NCBI RefSeq assembly: GCF_000972845.2
Contig: NC_040016.1
Location: forward strand, 21,496,807-21,560,806
Direction: 5' to 3'
DNA: 64,000 bases
Origin: Larimichthys crocea
Lineage: Eukaryota; Chordata; Actinopteri; Sciaenidae
The notes under the pieces are model-generated. The model did no database searches. It was given only the letters and a program-made list of their open reading frames with translations, and was not told where the DNA came from. Shown here in pieces: positions 60,493-64,000 of this stretch (positions are counted from its first letter, which is position 1; the number at the start of each line of letters is the position of its first letter). Made by a program: the position numbers and the translations under genes.

Positions 60493-61425
60493 GTGATCTG
60501 ACATTGGATGAGAGCTGTCATGTACTGGGATCCATAGTGGCAAGACAGACCAATATTAAAAGAATGTTGCCAATCTAATGAAGCCAAAAAAAACCCATCA
60601 TATCAAGGTACATTTTGAAATCTCACCTAAGGCACCATGAAGGCAAGTACAAGCACTGCAAGGCAACATGAGCTGAGCTGCATGTGCCAAGACTGACTGC
60701 TATGTTGCCAAATAAAATATCAAAATATTGGCAAAGATATGCGTATTTAAAACACAGAGGGCAAACTGATCGATCGCAGAGAGGTGGATTATGCAACAGT
60801 AGGTATTGTGGTTCATTTAAAATGTATTTATTTATCGTCTGTTCTTCTGTCTGCCTGCAGCCGGCGTGCAGATCGCAGGCTGCAGACGCCCTGAATGGCG
60901 GTTTCCACGGCTGCTGTCAGTGTCGTTGGATGAGAGGTCACGTGACAGGAAAAGTGACAAACATCTCGATGGCAGACTTCCTGAAAGAGGCAGAGAGAGA
61001 ATGAGCGCACACAAGGTTGTGTTTAATGTCAAACAATCTCATCTGTATTCGTTTCCTGTCGGGGGTTTTTATCATCTTGATATCGTTTTTCTTTCTGCCT
61101 TCAGACCAAAGTATGAAGCTGGATCACATGCTTTGCTGCTGTATGTAGGTTATGGATACATATCCTGTTGTTATGAACATGTAAGCAAAGCAAATACATC
61201 CTTGACTTGTTTGCTTTGTTTCCACATGCAGTGATTTGTTTATTTCTTGCAGTGGTAATGATTCATTCCTGGTAACGAGGTCGAAACAGCTGAGGAGAGT
61301 GAAAGACAACAAGTGGTTTAAGTGAGAGGTGGACTGTTAACGTAACACAGCAGAGCAACAGAGTGAGAAAGAGGAAGACAGGCAGTAAACACCATTATAA
61401 GAGAATCTTGTATCTCCATTCTAAA

Positions 61426-61551
61426 TGAGTCGACAACGTCAAGCAAGGTCGCAGCAGCAGCTGATATTACCGACTAGTCCAGCAGCAGTCAGCCCAGCTC
61501 GGCGTCTGTCTTTCAGCCTTTTATTTCACCAAGCTCTCACCAACCACCAAC
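61426..61551 (+). repeat. Interspersed repeat family B, copy 3
   Basis: Same core as the copies at 52608 and 53333, ending CTCTCACCAACCACCAACC. It stops 42 bp before the solo LTR. Confidence 0.85.
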
Positions 61552-61592
61552 CAATTTTTAACAAATGCAATGAGATAATATTTGTCCAGTGC

Positions 61593-62290
61593 TGTTACGA
61601 CCCAATAAAGGGGTATGAAAGGAAGTAACATAAAACCAGATTGTAAAGGTTATTAAACAAAAGTATTTATTAAATGAAAGTTCTAGATTGTTTTAACAAA
61701 AGGAGGTGAGGCAAAAGGGAACTAAGGGCGAGCGAGTGCTGTTAAACGAACAAACCAATATAACAAAAAGAGAACTCTAACAGAGCCTATGTTATCTAAC
61801 TAGAAACCAAAACGAGAAAGAAAAACCTCACTAACTAAGCTTCTAGCAGATAACCAAAAACACATCAAAACCAGCACTCTTAATCTAATGGAGCTAACAG
61901 AAATAGTCTACGAGTAATCAGTAGATATAAACTAAACCCTGCCCAGTCCCAACAAACCAAACACGAAACCTCCAGGTACAACACACGAGCAAACGACCGA
62001 GTATCATCAGATACGTATAACTAGGCGAGCTCACGAACACAACAACGAGTGAAGCCGCCACGATGCTCGGGCGGCTGCGGTTTAAATGCCGGTGATGCTG
62101 CTGCGGGGGCGCTGTCATTGGCGGCGTGGGAAAGATGCCGCACCAATCCTGGCCCTGCAGCTGATGAACATGTTGTCCCTGCCTCCTCTAGTTTGGCCAA
62201 CCAGAGACCGGCAACCGCACACCTGCATTTACCTATTGGGAAAACACTGCACACACGTATGCGTGGGGCGAAACGGCGGCAGCCGTAACA
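61593..62290 (-). mobile_element. Solo LTR with perfect 5 bp target duplication
   Basis: It starts TGTTACGACC, ends CCGTAACA, and is flanked by AGTGC on both sides (61588-61592 and 62291-62295). TG...CA ends plus a 5 bp duplication and no internal genes indicate a solo LTR left by recombination of a retrotransposon. Homology over its left part to the 410 bp copy at 16933 shows a family present twice here. AATAAATAC on the minus strand suggests minus orientation. Confidence 0.85.
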
Positions 62291-62295
62291 AGTGC

Positions 62296-64000
62296 TGAGA
62301 ATCTAAGCTTGCCTTCATGCCCGTGTGGTAATAATGTGGTAATTTTAATACTGAATATTTACCCTTGGTAGCAGACGTGCTGCTTGCTTCAATTTATGGC
62401 CTTTATCAATTTTAGAATTGCTTTATTCTATTATAATTCAAAAAGGTAAAATACAATTTAAAAGTTCATCATCAGAAACAGTCACTCACACGAACACTTA
62501 AAAAGTTCTCTCCCCATCTGATCTAATTCTCCTTCACCCTGCAATGCCAGAACTTCTTGGACATTCGTCCTTCTTCGGGTCCAGTTCATCCATCTATCAA
62601 GCCTAAGATCTATCAAGCATAGCTCAGCATATCTCTAGCTCATGATATAGCTACATCTAAACAATTGCCGTTGCTTGGACAGTGGGAGCAGCATGAATGT
62701 CGAGCGCAGCGTCAAAGTGACCCTTTCAACAGTTGTAGGTATAAATACTAAGGAATTTAATTAAAAACAATTCTGATAAATAAGATTTAGAACTGGTTCT
62801 CAGATGGACCTGGTTCCCGATCCCCATCCCCAGACACAGCTCATCATCTGCTCGCTGCAGTTCATCAGGGTCATCATCTCCACTCACCCCACTCGCTGGG
62901 TTGAGAGCTTGCTACGTGATGGGGGCTGTGTTAAGGTTTTTAATCCCACATTAGTAAACAGGCAGTCAGTCAGGCAGGCAGTCCAGAGATTAGTGTCTGT
63001 CATCTGACCGGCCCGGCCCGGCCAGGGAGAGGGATTAAACCGAAATAAATGCACCACTTCTTCGTAAACAGCAGAATTACAGGAAAGGGGGGTTGGTGGG
63101 AAAAAAAAAAGTTTTATAATTAGATGATTGCTGAGTAAAGATGGCTTCATTCATTTGATTTCTTCAGGGAAATTAGCTACATGCTTAGATGATTGGACGT
63201 TTAGGTTCAAACCTCCACAGAAAGTCCAGCTTCTCGTTTGCTGTTCATTCACGCTGCTCCATATATAGATAGACGACAAGTTAGAGATGCAGAAGTAACA
63301 GAAATAGAAGAATCTGACGTTCAACCAGTTCCTGGAACAAAGCGTGCACTTAAACAGCGGACTGTCAGTGCTCGTTAGTAGAAACAGTAGCCGGACTCCT
63401 CTTACTACAACCTTTCGACGTTGTTTAAAGGTTGGAGCCTTTATCCCCTATAGAGATAAACCCATCTCTCTCCACACAATCTCATTAGTCAGCCTATTTC
63501 TCCGTCTCCATTCATGCGTGATTTCATGCAGCTCTGAACAGTCAGACCTCTGGTCATGGCATCAGGATCTTACTGCGTTTTTGTTGGCATGTTTGAGTTG
63601 AACATGTATGATTAGCTATGGGAACTAATTAATTATTGATACCAATGTGATCATTAGTTATTTCACTTATCAGCCTGATTAATTTTCCTATGTGGAAAAA
63701 AATTAGGCCTACGCAGGTTTGCAAAATATTTCAGAAGTTCTTAACCGGCCTGCGTCGTACCAATGTAATTATAATAAGGATATGTAAGGATTGACCTTTT
63801 GTAACTGATGTGCTGCTCAGTTCATGGGATTTAAGCCCACGTTGTGTAAAATGTTTTAGCGTATTGCTGCTGTTTCCATTGTTACTTGAAGTGGCAATGT
63901 TGTCGTCTTTCCTCGAGAAATGAAGCAACTTCAGGCGTAATATCCACCACGAGAGTTCATGAATAAATTGACAGTTTGGAACTAGTTCTTGATTCCTATC
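62296..64000. other. Intergenic sequence, no gene recognised
   Basis: Only short chance open frames and no recognisable domain. A small GGCCC tandem (63010-63022) is the only structure noted. Confidence 0.5.

Overview
This is vertebrate nuclear DNA, almost certainly from a teleost (ray-finned) fish. It has long AT-rich introns, many GT/CA microsatellites, fragments of teleost-type tRNA-derived SINEs, solo LTRs and a mariner/pogo-type MITE. One spliced gene is complete and fills the middle of the window.

The anchor gene lies on the minus strand. It is the sodium- and chloride-dependent taurine transporter, slc6a6. Fourteen coding exons between 42442 and 23961 have canonical GT-AG boundaries and consistent phases, and join into one open frame of 625 residues. 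A probable non-coding first exon ends at 50182. It lies in a CpG-richer promoter region with a TATA-like box and a consensus tonicity-response (TonE/NFAT5) site, which fits an osmolyte transporter. The 3' UTR probably runs about 6 kb, to a poly(A) signal near 17931.

The left 11.5 kb is different. After about 1.6 kb of featureless sequence and one reverse-oriented tRNA-like SINE head, a roughly 9.4 kb array (about 1983-11432) alternates about 30 copies of a ~72 bp tRNA-like module with runs of a ~20 bp A-rich monomer. Near its left end, about 770 bp (2410-3180) is the same repeat with almost every A replaced by C on the plus strand. The copies also carry many single-base indels, except for the last ~600 bp. 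This is either a remarkable satellite or poorly resolved sequence, and probably both. The array runs directly into the remains of a plus-strand, multi-exon zinc-finger gene with a Q/P-rich exon (11484-12539).

From 12.5 to 17.9 kb there is intergenic DNA with microsatellites, an interspersed repeat and a solo LTR. From 50.5 to 64 kb there is further intergenic DNA with a three-copy repeat, a 332 bp foldback element, a second solo LTR with a perfect 5 bp target duplication, and other repeat fragments. I found no convincing second intact protein-coding gene.
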